Assembly: GCF_030814415.1 (NCBI RefSeq)
Contig: NZ_JAUSVB010000001.1
Coordinates: 124,001 to 188,000 of the forward strand
Length of the DNA: 64,000 nt
DNA from: Cellulomonas humilata
GTDB lineage: Bacteria; Actinomycetota; Actinomycetes; Actinomycetales; Cellulomonadaceae
Direction of reading: 5' to 3'
The first letter of the stretch is position 1. Every line of letters begins with the position of its first letter. The translations under genes and the position numbers were made by a program. This document shows positions 53,071 through 62,377 of the stretch, in pieces. The notes beneath the pieces were generated by a model. The model did no database searches. It worked only from the letters and a program-made list of their open reading frames with translations, and was not told the origin of the DNA.

Positions 53071-54663
53071 TCAGTCCGTCGGCGACTCGTCGAGCTTCAC
53101 GCGCACGTCGCGCTCGCTGGAGCCGCTGCGCACGTGCAGCACGATGGTGTCCCCCGGGGTCCGCGCGCGGATCGCGACGATCAGCTCGTCGGGGTCCGTC
53201 ACCGGCCGTCCGTCGATGGCCAGGATGACGTCACCCGGGTGGATCCCGGCACGCTCGGCCGGTCCGTCGGCCGTGACGGGCTGCCGTCCGTCCTGCACGT
53301 CCGTCGAGACCTGCACGCCCTCACCGGTGTACCGCTGGTCCAGCAGCACGCCGATGATCGGGTACGTCGCGCTGCCGGTCTCGATGAGCTGGCCCGCCGT
53401 GCGGCGCACCTGGTTCGAGGGGATGGCGAACCCCAGGCCGATGCTCCCCCCGACCGTCGACAACGAGCCCGGCGGCTGCGCGATCGCCGAGTTGATACCG
53501 ATGACCTCACCGGCCCCGTTGACCAGCGGGCCGCCGGAGTTGCCGGGGTTGATCGCGGCGTCCGTCTGGATCGCGTTGATGAAGGCCTGATCGTCCGAGT
53601 CGGTGGCCTCGCCCGCGGACACGGGCCGGTTGAGGGCGCTGACGATGCCCGTCGTGACCGTCCCGGCCAGGCCGAGCGGCGCGCCGACGGCCACCACGGG
53701 GTCGCCGACGACGACCGCGTCGGAGTCGCCGAGCAGGAGCGGTGTCAGGCCCTCGACGTCGACCTTGAGCACGGCGAGGTCGTAGTCGGCCGTCCGCCCG
53801 ACGATCGTCGCGTCCTGCTCGCTGCCGTCGACGAAGGTCACCGTGATCGTCGTGGTCGCCGATCCGTCAGCCTGCGCGATCACGTGGTTGTTGGTGACGA
53901 GGTACCCGTCACCGCGCAGCACGAAGCCCGACCCGGTCGCGCTGCCGTCGGGGCCGTCGACCTGGATCGACACCACGCTCGGCAGCACCCCGGCCGCGAT
54001 GCCCGCCACCGAGTCCGGCGCCCGGTCCACGGTGCTGGCACCGGCGGGAGCGACGGGCAGGCCGGCGTCCGCGAGACGGTCGTCCTCGGTGAGCCGGGAC
54101 CCCACGACGCCGCCCACGGCACCCGCGGCCAGCGCGATGATCACGAGCGGGACCACCCAGGCAGCCGAGAGAGTGCGTCGTCGCTTGCGGTGCAGGACGA
54201 CCGTGTGCGGCACGCCCGAGGGACCGGTCGGCGGCACGGGGTCGACGCCGGCCGTCGTGCCGGTCGTCGTGTACGGGACACCGGCCCACGGCGCCGGGAC
54301 CGGCTGCTGGACGGCCGGTCCGTACGGGTTCGCGGGCACGGACGGCGACGGTTGGGCGAACGTCGGCACGGAGCCGTGCGGCACCGACCAGTGGGTCCCG
54401 GGCGGGTGCGGCGCGGGCGGCTGCGGCGCGACGGGAGCGGTCTCGGCGACGGGCGCCGACGGCGGCGCGACGGCCTCGTCGACCGGGGGCGCGTCGAGCG
54501 ACGGCGCCTCAGGCGCGGACGGGGTGGGCTCTGGTGCGGGCGTCGGCGGCGTGGGGGGCAGCTCGCGGCGACCGGACGGCGACGCGAACGGGCTGGTAGG
54601 AGCCCGGTCGGGGCCCTCGCCGCCAGGCACAGCGACGGGCTGCGCGTCGTCGGGGATCGTCAT
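53071..54663 (-). CDS. htrA: HtrA/DegP-like membrane-anchored serine protease with PDZ domain
   Basis: 530 residues. Residues 1 to about 165 are a cytosolic Pro-rich region, then a membrane helix (AAWVVPLVIIALAAGAVGGV), a trypsin-like domain with His in NNHVIA, Asp in DYDLAVLKV and Ser in GNSGGPL, and a C-terminal PDZ domain (HPGDVILAIDGRPV). Degrades misfolded proteins outside the membrane. ATG overlaps the rseA stop, so it belongs to the sigE-rseA-htrA operon, as in M. tuberculosis Rv1221-Rv1223. Confidence 0.93.
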   Translation of the reverse strand: MTIPDDAQPVAVPGGEGPDRAPTSPFASPSGRRELPPTPPTPAPEPTPSAPEAPSLDAPPVDEAVAPPSAPVAETAPVAPQPPAPHPPGTHWSVPHGSVPTFAQPSPSVPANPYGPAVQQPVPAPWAGVPYTTTGTTAGVDPVPPTGPSGVPHTVVLHRKRRRTLSAAWVVPLVIIALAAGAVGGVVGSRLTEDDRLADAGLPVAPAGASTVDRAPDSVAGIAAGVLPSVVSIQVDGPDGSATGSGFVLRGDGYLVTNNHVIAQADGSATTTITVTFVDGSEQDATIVGRTADYDLAVLKVDVEGLTPLLLGDSDAVVVGDPVVAVGAPLGLAGTVTTGIVSALNRPVSAGEATDSDDQAFINAIQTDAAINPGNSGGPLVNGAGEVIGINSAIAQPPGSLSTVGGSIGLGFAIPSNQVRRTAGQLIETGSATYPIIGVLLDQRYTGEGVQVSTDVQDGRQPVTADGPAERAGIHPGDVILAIDGRPVTDPDELIVAIRARTPGDTIVLHVRSGSSERDVRVKLDESPTD

Positions 54664-55655
54664 GGCCGTTCGAGCGCTCCTGTCACGGTGTCCCAGCCGC
54701 GCGTGATCCGCGCGGGTACGCCGTCGTCGAAGGCGCCGCCAGGAAAGGCTCCCACAAGTGTCTCGGCCGAGCCGGACGACTGCGAGCCGACCACCTGGAC
54801 GACCGTGCCGTCGGCCTGCCACACGACGTGCCACGGTTCGTACGAGAGCACGTACACCTGCCGCCCGCCGACCGTGCTGGTGGGGGCGGCGGCGAGCGCG
54901 CTCGTCTCGAGCCGCCCCTGCTGCTCCGTGACGACCAGCGACGTCCCGTCCGCGCCGGTCACGTCGACCTCGAGCACCCGGGAGTCGTCGCCGGACCAGC
55001 GCACCGCGGTCACGGTCCAGCCGGCGGGGAGCTCGGCCGGGAACGTCCAGGCGTGCGAGCGCAGCCACGCCACGGTCTGGTGGGAGGCGTCCGCCGACCC
55101 GTCGTCGCCGGGCCAGGGGCTGCTGTCGACCAGCCGGTCGGCGGCGGGGTCCGCGGTCGTCGCCTGTCCGAGCAGCCCGAGGTCCACGCCGGGGTGCACG
55201 GTGGGCACCACGTCGGGCCGCTCGCCCAGCACGAACAGCATCGCCGCCACCGCACCGAGACCCGCCATCGAGCCGGCGGCGATCCGGACGGACGAACGCC
55301 GGTGGCCGACGTCCCCGCGCAGCGAACCGTTCCCGCGCCAGCCGCGCGAGCCCAGGCCACCGCTGGCCACGCCGTACGAGGCCAGCTCGTCGCGGGACTG
55401 CCGGGCCGGGGGCGCGAAGGGGTCGCCGCCGAACGAGTCCGGAGTGCTCCCCGCGAGCGACAGCAGCCGCGCGGTCAGGTCAGGGTTCGGCGTGACCTCG
55501 TCGGCGGAGGCCAGCGCACGGCGGGCGGCGCGGGACGCGGCCAGCTCGGCCGAGCACTCGGGGCAGACCGCGACGTGCGCGAGGGCCTTCTCGGTGTCCG
55601 CCACCGAGAGCTGCCCGTCGACCAGCGCGCTGATCCGCGACCCGAGGTGGCTCAT
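54660..55655 (-). CDS. rseA: Anti-sigma factor RseA-like (zinc-binding, membrane)
   Basis: 331 residues. N-terminal zinc anti-sigma domain with H27, C31 and C34 (HVAVCPEC), a membrane helix near residues 120-140 ([20 protein letters not shown]) and a large outer domain. It should hold the neighbouring ECF sigma factor inactive until envelope or thiol stress. Start overlaps the sigE stop (ATGA). The outer domain is longer than that of M. tuberculosis RseA and may be a separate sensor. Confidence 0.87.
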   Translation of the reverse strand: MSHLGSRISALVDGQLSVADTEKALAHVAVCPECSAELAASRAARRALASADEVTPNPDLTARLLSLAGSTPDSFGGDPFAPPARQSRDELASYGVASGGLGSRGWRGNGSLRGDVGHRRSSVRIAAGSMAGLGAVAAMLFVLGERPDVVPTVHPGVDLGLLGQATTADPAADRLVDSSPWPGDDGSADASHQTVAWLRSHAWTFPAELPAGWTVTAVRWSGDDSRVLEVDVTGADGTSLVVTEQQGRLETSALAAAPTSTVGGRQVYVLSYEPWHVVWQADGTVVQVVGSQSSGSAETLVGAFPGGAFDDGVPARITRGWDTVTGALERP

Positions 55656-56263
55656 CCGAGGACCGTCAGCGGAGAGACGTCGGAGTCGGAGGCCGCCGTC
55701 GGCGCACGGTGCTCGAGCGACACGCGCAGCCGCGCGCGGGCGCGGTGGATGCGGGACCGGACGGTGCCCAGCTTGATGCCGAGCGTCACCGCGATCTCCT
55801 CGTAGGACAGGCCCTCGATGTCGCACAGCACGACGGCCGCGCGGTACTCCGGGGGCAGCTGGTCGAGCGCGCGCTGGATGTCGAGGTCCAGGTTGCCGTG
55901 CTCGAAGGCACGCTCCGGTGCACCCAGCTGGTCACCGGACGCATAGCGCTCGGCGTCCTCCCCCATGGCGTCCATGCGGATGCGCTGACGCCGGCGGGCC
56001 TGGTCCAGGAACAGGTTGGTGGTGATGCGGTGAAGCCAGCCCTCGAACGTGCCGGGCGTGTAGGAGTGCAGCGAGCGGAACACGCGGACGAACGTCTCCT
56101 GCGTGAGGTCCTCGGCGTCGTGCTTGTTCCCCGTGAGGCGGTAGGCCAGCCGGTACACCCGCGCGGAGTGGTCGCGGACGATCTCTTCCCACGACGGAGC
56201 CTGCCAGGCGGCGGGCTGGGTGGGCTGGCTGGCCACAGGGCTGGTCTCCTCGGTGCGTGACAT
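55652..56263 (-). CDS. sigE: ECF sigma factor of the SigE type
   Basis: 203 residues. Region 2 ([26 protein letters not shown], in parts) and region 4 with helix-turn-helix [24 protein letters not shown] are complete. It directs transcription of an envelope-stress regulon. The ATG at 56263 follows an ECF-type promoter; a longer frame to 56377 runs through that promoter and is rejected. Operon with rseA and htrA; the divergent O-methyltransferase gene matches the mycobacterial arrangement. Confidence 0.92.
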   Translation of the reverse strand: MSRTEETSPVASQPTQPAAWQAPSWEEIVRDHSARVYRLAYRLTGNKHDAEDLTQETFVRVFRSLHSYTPGTFEGWLHRITTNLFLDQARRRQRIRMDAMGEDAERYASGDQLGAPERAFEHGNLDLDIQRALDQLPPEYRAAVVLCDIEGLSYEEIAVTLGIKLGTVRSRIHRARARLRVSLEHRAPTAASDSDVSPLTVLG

Positions 56264-56308
56264 CGTGCCCCAGTGTCCCAGGTCGACCTGTGAGCCTCGA
56301 ACGCTAGG

Positions 56309-56334
56309 AACGCCTGCAGCGGGCGAGAAGTTCC
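56309..56334 (-). promoter_or_regulatory. ECF-type promoter of sigE (GGAAC-N17-CGTT)
   Basis: On the minus strand GGAAC (56334-56330) and CGTT (56312-56309) are separated by 17 bases, the SigE-class promoter pattern, 46 bases upstream of the sigE ATG. This suggests autoregulation. Confidence 0.6.
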
Positions 56335-56400
56335 GCCTGTAGCGGACCGCGCGCGCCCCCGCACCCTCCGGGGGCACCCGACTACGCTGGCGGACGACCG

Positions 56401-57069
56401 TTGCACCACCACGTCGTCGCGCCCCGGGAGGCCACCATCTCCACCGACAAGGCCCAGAGCTGGGTCTACTGCGAGGAGTTCCTGCCGGAGGACGACATCC
56501 TGCTGCGCGCCCGTGAGCGCGCCGCGCAGCTGGGGTGCACCCCGGTGCTGCCGGGCGCGGGCGCCGCGCTGAGCGTGCTCGCGGCGGCCGTCGCGGCCCG
56601 CGCGGTGGTCGAGATCGGGACCGGGACCGGCGTGGGCTCGCTGTACCTGCTGCGCGGGATGCCGGCCGATGGCGTCCTGACCACGATCGACTTCGAGGTC
56701 GAGCACCAGCGTGCCGCCAAGGAGGCGTTCGTCGAGGAGGGCGTCAAGCCCACCCGTACCCGCACGATCTCCGGCCGCGCCCTGGACGTGGTGCCCCGGC
56801 TCACCGACGGCGGCTACGACCTAGTGTTCATCGACGCCGACAAGGAGAACTACCGCGGCTACGTCGAGCAGGCCGTGCGCCTGCTGCGCCCCGGCGGGGT
56901 GCTCGTGGTGGACAACGCCCTGTGGCACGACCGGGTCGCGGACCCCGCACGCCGCGACGAGACGACGACCACCATCCGGGAGGTCGGCCGCATCGTGCGC
57001 GCCGACGACCGGCTGCTCCCGTCCCTCCTTCCCGTGGGCGACGGACTCCTGGTGGCCGTCAAGCGGTAG
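56401..57069 (+). CDS. SAM-dependent O-methyltransferase (caffeoyl-CoA OMT-like)
   Basis: 222 residues. SAM-binding [28 protein letters not shown] and [13 protein letters not shown] are the diagnostic blocks of bacterial class I O-methyltransferases of the Rv1220c type. No ATG or GTG is available near the expected N-terminus; the TTG at 56401 with GGCGGA upstream is the only reasonable start, giving an odd N-terminal MHHHVV. Substrate unknown. Diverges from sigE. Confidence 0.85.
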   Translation: MHHHVVAPREATISTDKAQSWVYCEEFLPEDDILLRARERAAQLGCTPVLPGAGAALSVLAAAVAARAVVEIGTGTGVGSLYLLRGMPADGVLTTIDFEVEHQRAAKEAFVEEGVKPTRTRTISGRALDVVPRLTDGGYDLVFIDADKENYRGYVEQAVRLLRPGGVLVVDNALWHDRVADPARRDETTTTIREVGRIVRADDRLLPSLLPVGDGLLVAVKR

Positions 57070-57209
57070 CCGGTCGGGGCGCGGAGCACGCTGACCCGCT
57101 TGCAGTGCCGGAGCTCCACCCCGCGTCGCCCGTGTGACGCGCCCGTCCGCGTCCGCGCAGGTCACCGGCGCTGGTTGACGCGCCTCGTGACTACGTCACA
57201 GGAATTCGA

Positions 57210-57238
57210 TGACAACGCTATGTTCGTGGTGCTAAGTT
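57210..57238 (+). promoter_or_regulatory. Promoter candidate of the polyester hydrolase gene
   Basis: TGACAA (57210-57215) and TAAGTT (57233-57238) are 17 bases apart, placing the transcription start near 57244, inside the palindrome. The rest of 57070-57209 shows nothing recognisable. Confidence 0.45.
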
Positions 57239-57241
57239 GCG

Positions 57242-57259
57242 AAACCGACCGGTCGGTTT
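57242..57259 (+). promoter_or_regulatory. 18-bp perfect palindrome, TetR-type operator candidate
   Basis: AAACCGACCGGTCGGTTT is perfectly palindromic over 18 bases and overlaps the predicted transcription start of the polyester hydrolase gene. Such sites are typical of TetR-family repressors. No TetR gene is in the window. An orphan AAGGAGG (57266-57272) follows without a start codon at usable distance. Confidence 0.6.
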
Positions 57260-57338
57260 GTGTCGTAAGGAGGTCATCGCCCACCCATCGCCCCGAGAGT
57301 CACCGGTCGGCGGGGCACCACCGAGAGGACACAACGAC

Positions 57339-58223
57339 GTGACATCTCTGACCCAGTGGCGCCGCACGGTCGCCACGACCGCCGTGCTCAGCGCCACCCT
57401 CGTCGTCGGCGGCATCGCCGGCGTCGCCTCCCCAGCTGCAGGAGCAGACAACCCGTACCAGCGCGGCCCCGACCCGACGCGGTCCAGCATCCAGGCCGCC
57501 CGCGGGTCGTTCGCCGTCTCGCAGACCTCTGTCTCCCGCTACGGCGTCAGCGGCTTCGGCGGCGGCACCGTCTACTACCCGACCGACCAGTCCCAGGGCA
57601 CGTTCGGCGCGGTCGTCGTCGCCCCCGGCTACACCGCGCGGCAGTCCAGCATGGCGTGGCTCGGGCCGCGGATCGCGTCGCAGGGCTTCGTCGTGTTCAC
57701 CATCGACACGAACTCGGTCTACGACCAGCCGGCGTCCCGCGGGGACCAGCTGCTCGCGGCCGCCGACTACCTCACCCAGCGCAGCGCGGTGGCCGGCCGG
57801 ATCGACGCCACCCGCATCGCCGTCGTCGGCCACTCGATGGGCGGTGGCGGGACGCTCGAGGCCGCCAAGGACCGCCCGTCCCTCAAGGCGGCGATCCCGC
57901 TGACCCCGTGGAACGTGGACAAGACGTGGCCCGAGGTCACCACCCCGACCTTGGTCATCGGAGCCCAGAACGACTCCGTCGCGCCGGTCGCGTCGCACGC
58001 GAAGCCGTTCTACCAGACGCTCCCGTCGTCGACGCCGCGCACCTACCTCGAGCTGCGCGGAGCGAGCCACTTCGCGCCGAACAGCTCGAACACGACGATC
58101 GCCGAGAACTCGATCGCCTGGCTCAAGCGGTTCGTCGACAACGACACCCGCTACACGCAGTTCCTGTGCCCGACCCCGTCCGGCACCGCGTTGTCCGAGG
58201 CGGCCTCGAGCTGCCCGTTCTGA
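57339..58223 (+). CDS. Secreted polyester hydrolase, actinobacterial cutinase / PET hydrolase group
   Basis: 294 residues; signal peptide to about A36, mature protein [11 protein letters not shown] onward (about 258 residues). The sequence follows the Thermobifida cutinase/LCC pattern throughout: [55 protein letters not shown]. Catalytic triad S166, D212, H244; oxyanion and substrate residues Y98, M167, W191; the H220/F224 pair of ordinary cutinases rather than the Ser/Ile of Ideonella PETase; C277 and C292 form the C-terminal disulfide. It should hydrolyse cutin-like or synthetic polyesters outside the cell. GTG 57339 is preceded by GAGAGGAC. Activity on PET is inferred only. Confidence 0.9.
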   Translation: MTSLTQWRRTVATTAVLSATLVVGGIAGVASPAAGADNPYQRGPDPTRSSIQAARGSFAVSQTSVSRYGVSGFGGGTVYYPTDQSQGTFGAVVVAPGYTARQSSMAWLGPRIASQGFVVFTIDTNSVYDQPASRGDQLLAAADYLTQRSAVAGRIDATRIAVVGHSMGGGGTLEAAKDRPSLKAAIPLTPWNVDKTWPEVTTPTLVIGAQNDSVAPVASHAKPFYQTLPSSTPRTYLELRGASHFAPNSSNTTIAENSIAWLKRFVDNDTRYTQFLCPTPSGTALSEAASSCPF

Positions 58224-58233
58224 CCGCCTGACC

Positions 58234-58272
58234 GGGCACCCCGCGTCGTCACCAGAGCGGTGCGGGGTGCCC
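58234..58272. terminator. Bidirectional terminator between hydrolase and pepA
   Basis: Arms GGGCACCCCGC (58234-58244) and GCGGGGTGCCC (58262-58272) are perfectly complementary around a 17-base loop and fill the gap between two convergent stop codons. Confidence 0.75.
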
Positions 58273-59865
58273 TCAGCGCAGGTCGTCGAGGTACCGCAGC
58301 AGGAGGCGGGCGCCGAAGCCCGTCGCACCCTCGGTGACCTCGTGCTTGTCCGACGTCGCACGGGCCGGGCCCGCGATGTCGAGATGGGCCCAGGTGCGCT
58401 TCCCGACGAAGTGCCGCAGGAACAGAGCAGCCGTGATCGAGCCGCCGCCGATGTGCTTGTCGACGGGCACGTGCCGCAGGTCCGCGACCTGCGAGGACAC
58501 GGCCTCCTCGTACTCCTCGACCAGCGGCATGTGCCACGCCAGCTCGCCCGACGCGTCGCCGGCGGCCAGGAGCGCGTCGGCCAGGTCGGCGTCACCGGAG
58601 TACAGGGCGGCGTACTGCTTGCCGAGCCCGAGCGAGGCCGCGCCGGTGAGCGTGGCGACGTCGATGAGCACGTCGGGGTGGAGGGTGGCGTCTGCCCAGG
58701 CCAGCGCGTCGGCCAGGACCAGGCGTCCTTCGGCGTCGGTGTTGGCGACCTCGACCGTGGTGCCGTCCCACATCGTCAGCACGTCACTCGGGCGGTACGA
58801 CGCTCCCCCGAAGTGGTTCTCCGCGAGCGGCAGCACGGCCGTGACCCGGTGCGCGACCCCGGCGGCGGCAGCACCGAGGACCGTGGCCAGCGCGACGGCG
58901 GCGCCGGTCATGTCGGTCTTCATGGGGACCATGGCCTCGCGAGGCTTGATCGAGATCCCGCCCGTGTCGAAGGTGATGCCCTTGCCGACGACGACGACGT
59001 GTCGGCCACCGGCGGTCGGCGGCGTCCAGGAGACGGTCACGAGGCGCGGCGACGAGGCGGAGCCGGCACCGACCGCGAGGATGCCCCCGAACCCCTCGGC
59101 CGTGAGTTCCCGGGTGCTCCGGACGACGACCTCGAGCCCGGCCTTGGTGGCCAGGCGCTTGGCCTGGTCCGCCAGCCAGGCGGGGGTCTTGGTGCTGGAC
59201 GGGGTGGTGGCCAGGTCCCGGACCAGCCACGTCGCGGTGGCGGCCGTGCGACCTTCGGAGACGGCCGCGGCGGATCGCATGCCGTCGCGCCCGAGCAGGA
59301 CGAGCTCGGCGGCCTCACGCGAGGGGCCGTCCGACGTCGAGGCGGTCGGCGGCACGTAGGCGGCGAGCAGGTAGCCCTCGGCGACGGCTCGCGCAGCTGT
59401 GGCAGCCGCCGAGTCGTCCTGGTGGGCCTCGGCGCCGAGCGTCGTGACCACCCGGCGCAGGCCGCGTGAGGAACGCGCGAGCGCCGCGCCGGCACGCCGC
59501 AGGTCCGCGGGCCGGCCCGCACCGACGCCGACGAGCACCAGCCGAGGCGGCAGTCCCGACCACGGCAGGGTGACCGACGAGCCGACCGGCCGGGGCAGCT
59601 GCAGGACGTAGATCTCGCCCGCCGCACCGGTCAGTCGCGCGCGATCGCCGATCTCGGCCAGGTCGACGCCGTACCGTGCCGCGGCCTCGGCCGTGCCCTG
59701 GAGCGGGCGCAGTGCATCGTCACCCGCGCGCGCCGGGGCCACGGGGACGGCGACCGCGTCGGTCGACCCGTCGGTGAGCAGCGTCGTCGTCGCGATGCTG
59801 CCACCGTCGACGGTCACGTCCGGGGGGACGCGACCGATCGACGATCTCGTGCTCGTGCGAGCCAT
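58273..59865 (-). CDS. pepA: Leucyl aminopeptidase (M17)
   Basis: 530 residues. Metal-binding and catalytic blocks VGKGITFDTGGISIK, MKTDMTGAA and NTDAEGRLVLADAL are intact, with the terminal GATGFGARLLL. It removes N-terminal amino acids from peptides in the cytoplasm. The N-terminal domain is divergent, as usual. Located two bases downstream of the DUF3117 gene on the same strand. Confidence 0.95.
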   Translation of the reverse strand: MARTSTRSSIGRVPPDVTVDGGSIATTTLLTDGSTDAVAVPVAPARAGDDALRPLQGTAEAAARYGVDLAEIGDRARLTGAAGEIYVLQLPRPVGSSVTLPWSGLPPRLVLVGVGAGRPADLRRAGAALARSSRGLRRVVTTLGAEAHQDDSAAATAARAVAEGYLLAAYVPPTASTSDGPSREAAELVLLGRDGMRSAAAVSEGRTAATATWLVRDLATTPSSTKTPAWLADQAKRLATKAGLEVVVRSTRELTAEGFGGILAVGAGSASSPRLVTVSWTPPTAGGRHVVVVGKGITFDTGGISIKPREAMVPMKTDMTGAAVALATVLGAAAAGVAHRVTAVLPLAENHFGGASYRPSDVLTMWDGTTVEVANTDAEGRLVLADALAWADATLHPDVLIDVATLTGAASLGLGKQYAALYSGDADLADALLAAGDASGELAWHMPLVEEYEEAVSSQVADLRHVPVDKHIGGGSITAALFLRHFVGKRTWAHLDIAGPARATSDKHEVTEGATGFGARLLLRYLDDLR

Positions 59866-59867
59866 CG

Positions 59868-60035
59868 TCAGCTGACGACGGACGTCAGAGCCTCACCCAG
59901 CTCCGCGGCCTCGGTCGCGTTGAGCTCGACCACCAGCCGTCCACCGCCCTCGAGCGGAACGCGCATCACGATGCCGCGCCCCTCCTTCGTGACCTCGAGC
60001 GGGCCGTCACCGGTCCTCGGCTTCATCGCGGCCAT
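59868..60035 (-). CDS. DUF3117 protein
   Basis: 55 residues, MAAMKPRTGDGPLEVTKEGR and RGIVMRVPLEGGGRLVVELN, a near-invariant small actinobacterial protein family with no known function (M. tuberculosis Rv1211 belongs to it). ATG 60035 has AAGGAGAGG upstream; the longer frame is rejected. It probably forms an operon with pepA. Confidence 0.92.
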   Translation of the reverse strand: MAAMKPRTGDGPLEVTKEGRGIVMRVPLEGGGRLVVELNATEAAELGEALTSVVS

Positions 60036-60212
60036 GCGGGGCCTCTCCTTCGCTCGTGCGTCCGGCGCGCGGCTCGTCGGGGCGTTTTCGCGCACCCGAC
60101 GTCGGCCTCGTCTACCGGTTGTCCGAGGTCCATCCTAGTTCACCCGAGGCCCCCCACCTGTCCGGATGCCGGTCAGCCCACTGATCGGACGAACGTCCAA
60201 CTGCGACGCCGA

Positions 60213-61475
60213 TCACGGCGGCCAGTCCGCCACCGGGTTCGCGTGCCACATCTGGCGGACCCACAGCACCTGCAGCCCGAGCATGAGCACCACGACGGCA
60301 CCGAACCACCAGCGCCGCGCCGCCGGAGGACGCGTGACCACCCCCGCCGTCACGGCCGCGAGCGGGAACGCGAGCAGCAGGAACCGCGCCAGGCTGCTGC
60401 CCGGCTCCACCACGGCGGCGATGTAGACGATGTAGGCGGCGGCCCACGCGTGCAGCTCCCGGCCCAGGCGCCAGGCGGCCGGCACGACGAGCACCGCGAT
60501 GACGAGCGCGAAGGACAGGCCCACCACCAGGAGCGCCCGCTCCTTGAACCAGAACTGCGGCACGTAGGACCAGCCGCCGAACGGCGCGACCTCCCGGACG
60601 CCGCGCCACGACTCCTGCGTCTGCAGGTACGCGTCCGGCACCCCCGTGACCCAGCCGCAGATGGCGGGCCACAGGAAGCCGGACGCCGCGGCGAGCACCG
60701 CCAGGCCCGCCAGGCCGGTCCCTGTGCGCCAGGTGAACGTGTCAGTCCCGCGGCGCGACGACCACCAGCGGACCGCGGCGTGCACGACGACGACGACGGC
60801 CATCGGCAGCGCGACCGCCCGCGTGAACCCCAGCGCGACGACGACCAGCGCCATCCACCCGTAGTCGCGGCGCAGGAGCAGCAGCAGGGCGCTCGCGACG
60901 AGCAGCAGCGCCAGCGCCTCGGTGTACGCCACCTGCAGCACCGCCGCCGTCGGGAAGACGCTGACCAGGGCGACCGTCGCCAGCGGGAGGCCGGGCCGCG
61001 CGGCGACCGCGCGTGGAGCGCCACGGACGATCGTCCGGTGGATGGCGAGCACCGCACCGGCGCCCAGGACGACGGCGAGCAGCGGGGCGACGACCTCCCA
61101 CGGTGCGCGCGTGACGAGCATGAGCCCGCGCGCGAGCATCGGGAAGAGCGGGAAGAACGCCCAGGCGTTCTGCTGGACCAGACCGTCCGCGCCCACCGGC
61201 AGCTGCGCCGGGTAGCCGTTCTCGGCGACGTTCTTGTACCAGGAGCCGTCGAACATGAGGCCGACGTACGGGAAGTAGCCCGGGTGCTCGGCGGTCCACG
61301 GGTTCTGCTCCTGGACGCTGGCTACCCAGAGGAAGACGGCCGTCGTGAACAGCCGCGCGGCCCCGTACACGAGGAGCACCTGAACCCACCACGGCCGGCT
61401 CACGGCCCAGGCCCAGAGACCGGGAGTCGGCCTGGCCTCCGCCGAGGACTCCTCGACCTCCTGCACCTCGCTCAC
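60213..61475 (-). CDS. PIG-V-like multi-pass membrane glycosyltransferase
   Basis: 420 residues, ten or so membrane segments. The first outer loop, with FDGSWYKNVAENGYP, and the segment FFPLFPMLARG resemble PIG-V/GPI mannosyltransferase 2-type GT-C enzymes, which use polyprenyl-phosphate-linked sugars. The Asp-Gly-x-Trp-Tyr block is the probable catalytic loop. GTG overlaps the folP2 stop. Acceptor unknown. The 177 bases between this gene and DUF3117 show no gene or clear signal. Confidence 0.75.
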   Translation of the reverse strand: MSEVQEVEESSAEARPTPGLWAWAVSRPWWVQVLLVYGAARLFTTAVFLWVASVQEQNPWTAEHPGYFPYVGLMFDGSWYKNVAENGYPAQLPVGADGLVQQNAWAFFPLFPMLARGLMLVTRAPWEVVAPLLAVVLGAGAVLAIHRTIVRGAPRAVAARPGLPLATVALVSVFPTAAVLQVAYTEALALLLVASALLLLLRRDYGWMALVVVALGFTRAVALPMAVVVVVHAAVRWWSSRRGTDTFTWRTGTGLAGLAVLAAASGFLWPAICGWVTGVPDAYLQTQESWRGVREVAPFGGWSYVPQFWFKERALLVVGLSFALVIAVLVVPAAWRLGRELHAWAAAYIVYIAAVVEPGSSLARFLLLAFPLAAVTAGVVTRPPAARRWWFGAVVVLMLGLQVLWVRQMWHANPVADWPP

Positions 61476-62377
61476 GCCAGCCCCCTGACCGTCCGAGCCG
61501 GGGGACGGTCCCCGCGGATGGTGGCGACCATATCGAGGGTGCGCCGGGTCGCGCGCACGTCGTGGGCCCGGAACACCCGCGCACCCAGCCACGCGGCGAC
61601 CGCGGTCGCGGCGAGCGTGCCCTCGAGCCGCTCCTCCGCGGGCAGGTCGAGGGTCTCCCCCACGAAGTCCTTGCGGGACAGCGCCATGAGCACCGGGAAG
61701 CCGAGCGCCACCAGCGCCTCGGTGCGCCGGACCAGGTGCAGCGAGTGCCACGTGTTCTTGCCGAAGTCGTGCGTCGGGTCCACCAGGACGCTCGCCGGGT
61801 CGATGCCGAGCGACACGGCACGTGCCGCGGCCGTCGACACCGTGCGCAGGACGTCGTCGACGACGCCGTCGAGGGGGTCGCCGTCGCCCGGCGGGTACTC
61901 CACGCGGAACGGGTCGGTCCGGGGCCGCGCACCGCCCGTGTGGGAGCACACGATCCCGAGACCGCGCTCGGCGGCGACCTCCATGAGGGCGGGGTCGTGG
62001 CCGGCCCACGTGTCGTTGACCAGGTCGGCGCCCTCGTCGGCGGCCGCCCGCGCCACCTCCGCGCGCCAGGTGTCGACGCTGATCACCAGGTCCGGGTGGC
62101 GGGCCCGAACCCGTGTGACCAGCGGGATCACCCGCGCGATCTCGTCGGCGACCTCGACGCGCGGACCCCGGCCGGCCCGTACCCCGCCGAGGTCGACGAT
62201 GTCGGCGCCCTCGTCGACCGCGCGTGCCACCGCGTCGGCGGCGGACGCGTCGTCGAACCGGGCCGCGGCGTAGAACGAGTCCGGCGTCCGGTTGACGACG
62301 GCCATGACGGCCGGGCGACCGGGCGCGATCCAGCGCCCCCGCAGGCGCAGCTGCGCGCCGGCCGGCGGCGTGGTCAC
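61472..62377 (-). CDS. folP2: Dihydropteroate synthase paralogue, FolP2 type
   Basis: 301 residues. DHPS fold with VMAVVNRTPDSF at the pterin side, SVDTW, NDTWAGHDP, LVDPTHDFGKN and ALSRKDFVG. The loop that in true synthases reads GGESTRPG is DLGGVRAGRG here, as in mycobacterial FolP2, which does not act as dihydropteroate synthase. So it may have another pterin-related role. GTG overlaps the LOG gene stop (GTGA). Confidence 0.82.
   Translation of the reverse strand: MTTPPAGAQLRLRGRWIAPGRPAVMAVVNRTPDSFYAAARFDDASAADAVARAVDEGADIVDLGGVRAGRGPRVEVADEIARVIPLVTRVRARHPDLVISVDTWRAEVARAAADEGADLVNDTWAGHDPALMEVAAERGLGIVCSHTGGARPRTDPFRVEYPPGDGDPLDGVVDDVLRTVSTAAARAVSLGIDPASVLVDPTHDFGKNTWHSLHLVRRTEALVALGFPVLMALSRKDFVGETLDLPAEERLEGTLAATAVAAWLGARVFRAHDVRATRRTLDMVATIRGDRPPARTVRGLA

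Noticed and set aside
56264-56377. Longer N-terminus for SigE
   Set aside because: The extension would run through the GGAAC/CGTT promoter and has no family support.
57260-57338. Upstream extension or leader peptide at the AAGGAGG before the polyester hydrolase
   Set aside because: No start codon lies at a usable distance after AAGGAGG, and the frame read through it lacks a signal peptide; GTG 57339 with GAGAGGAC is preferred.
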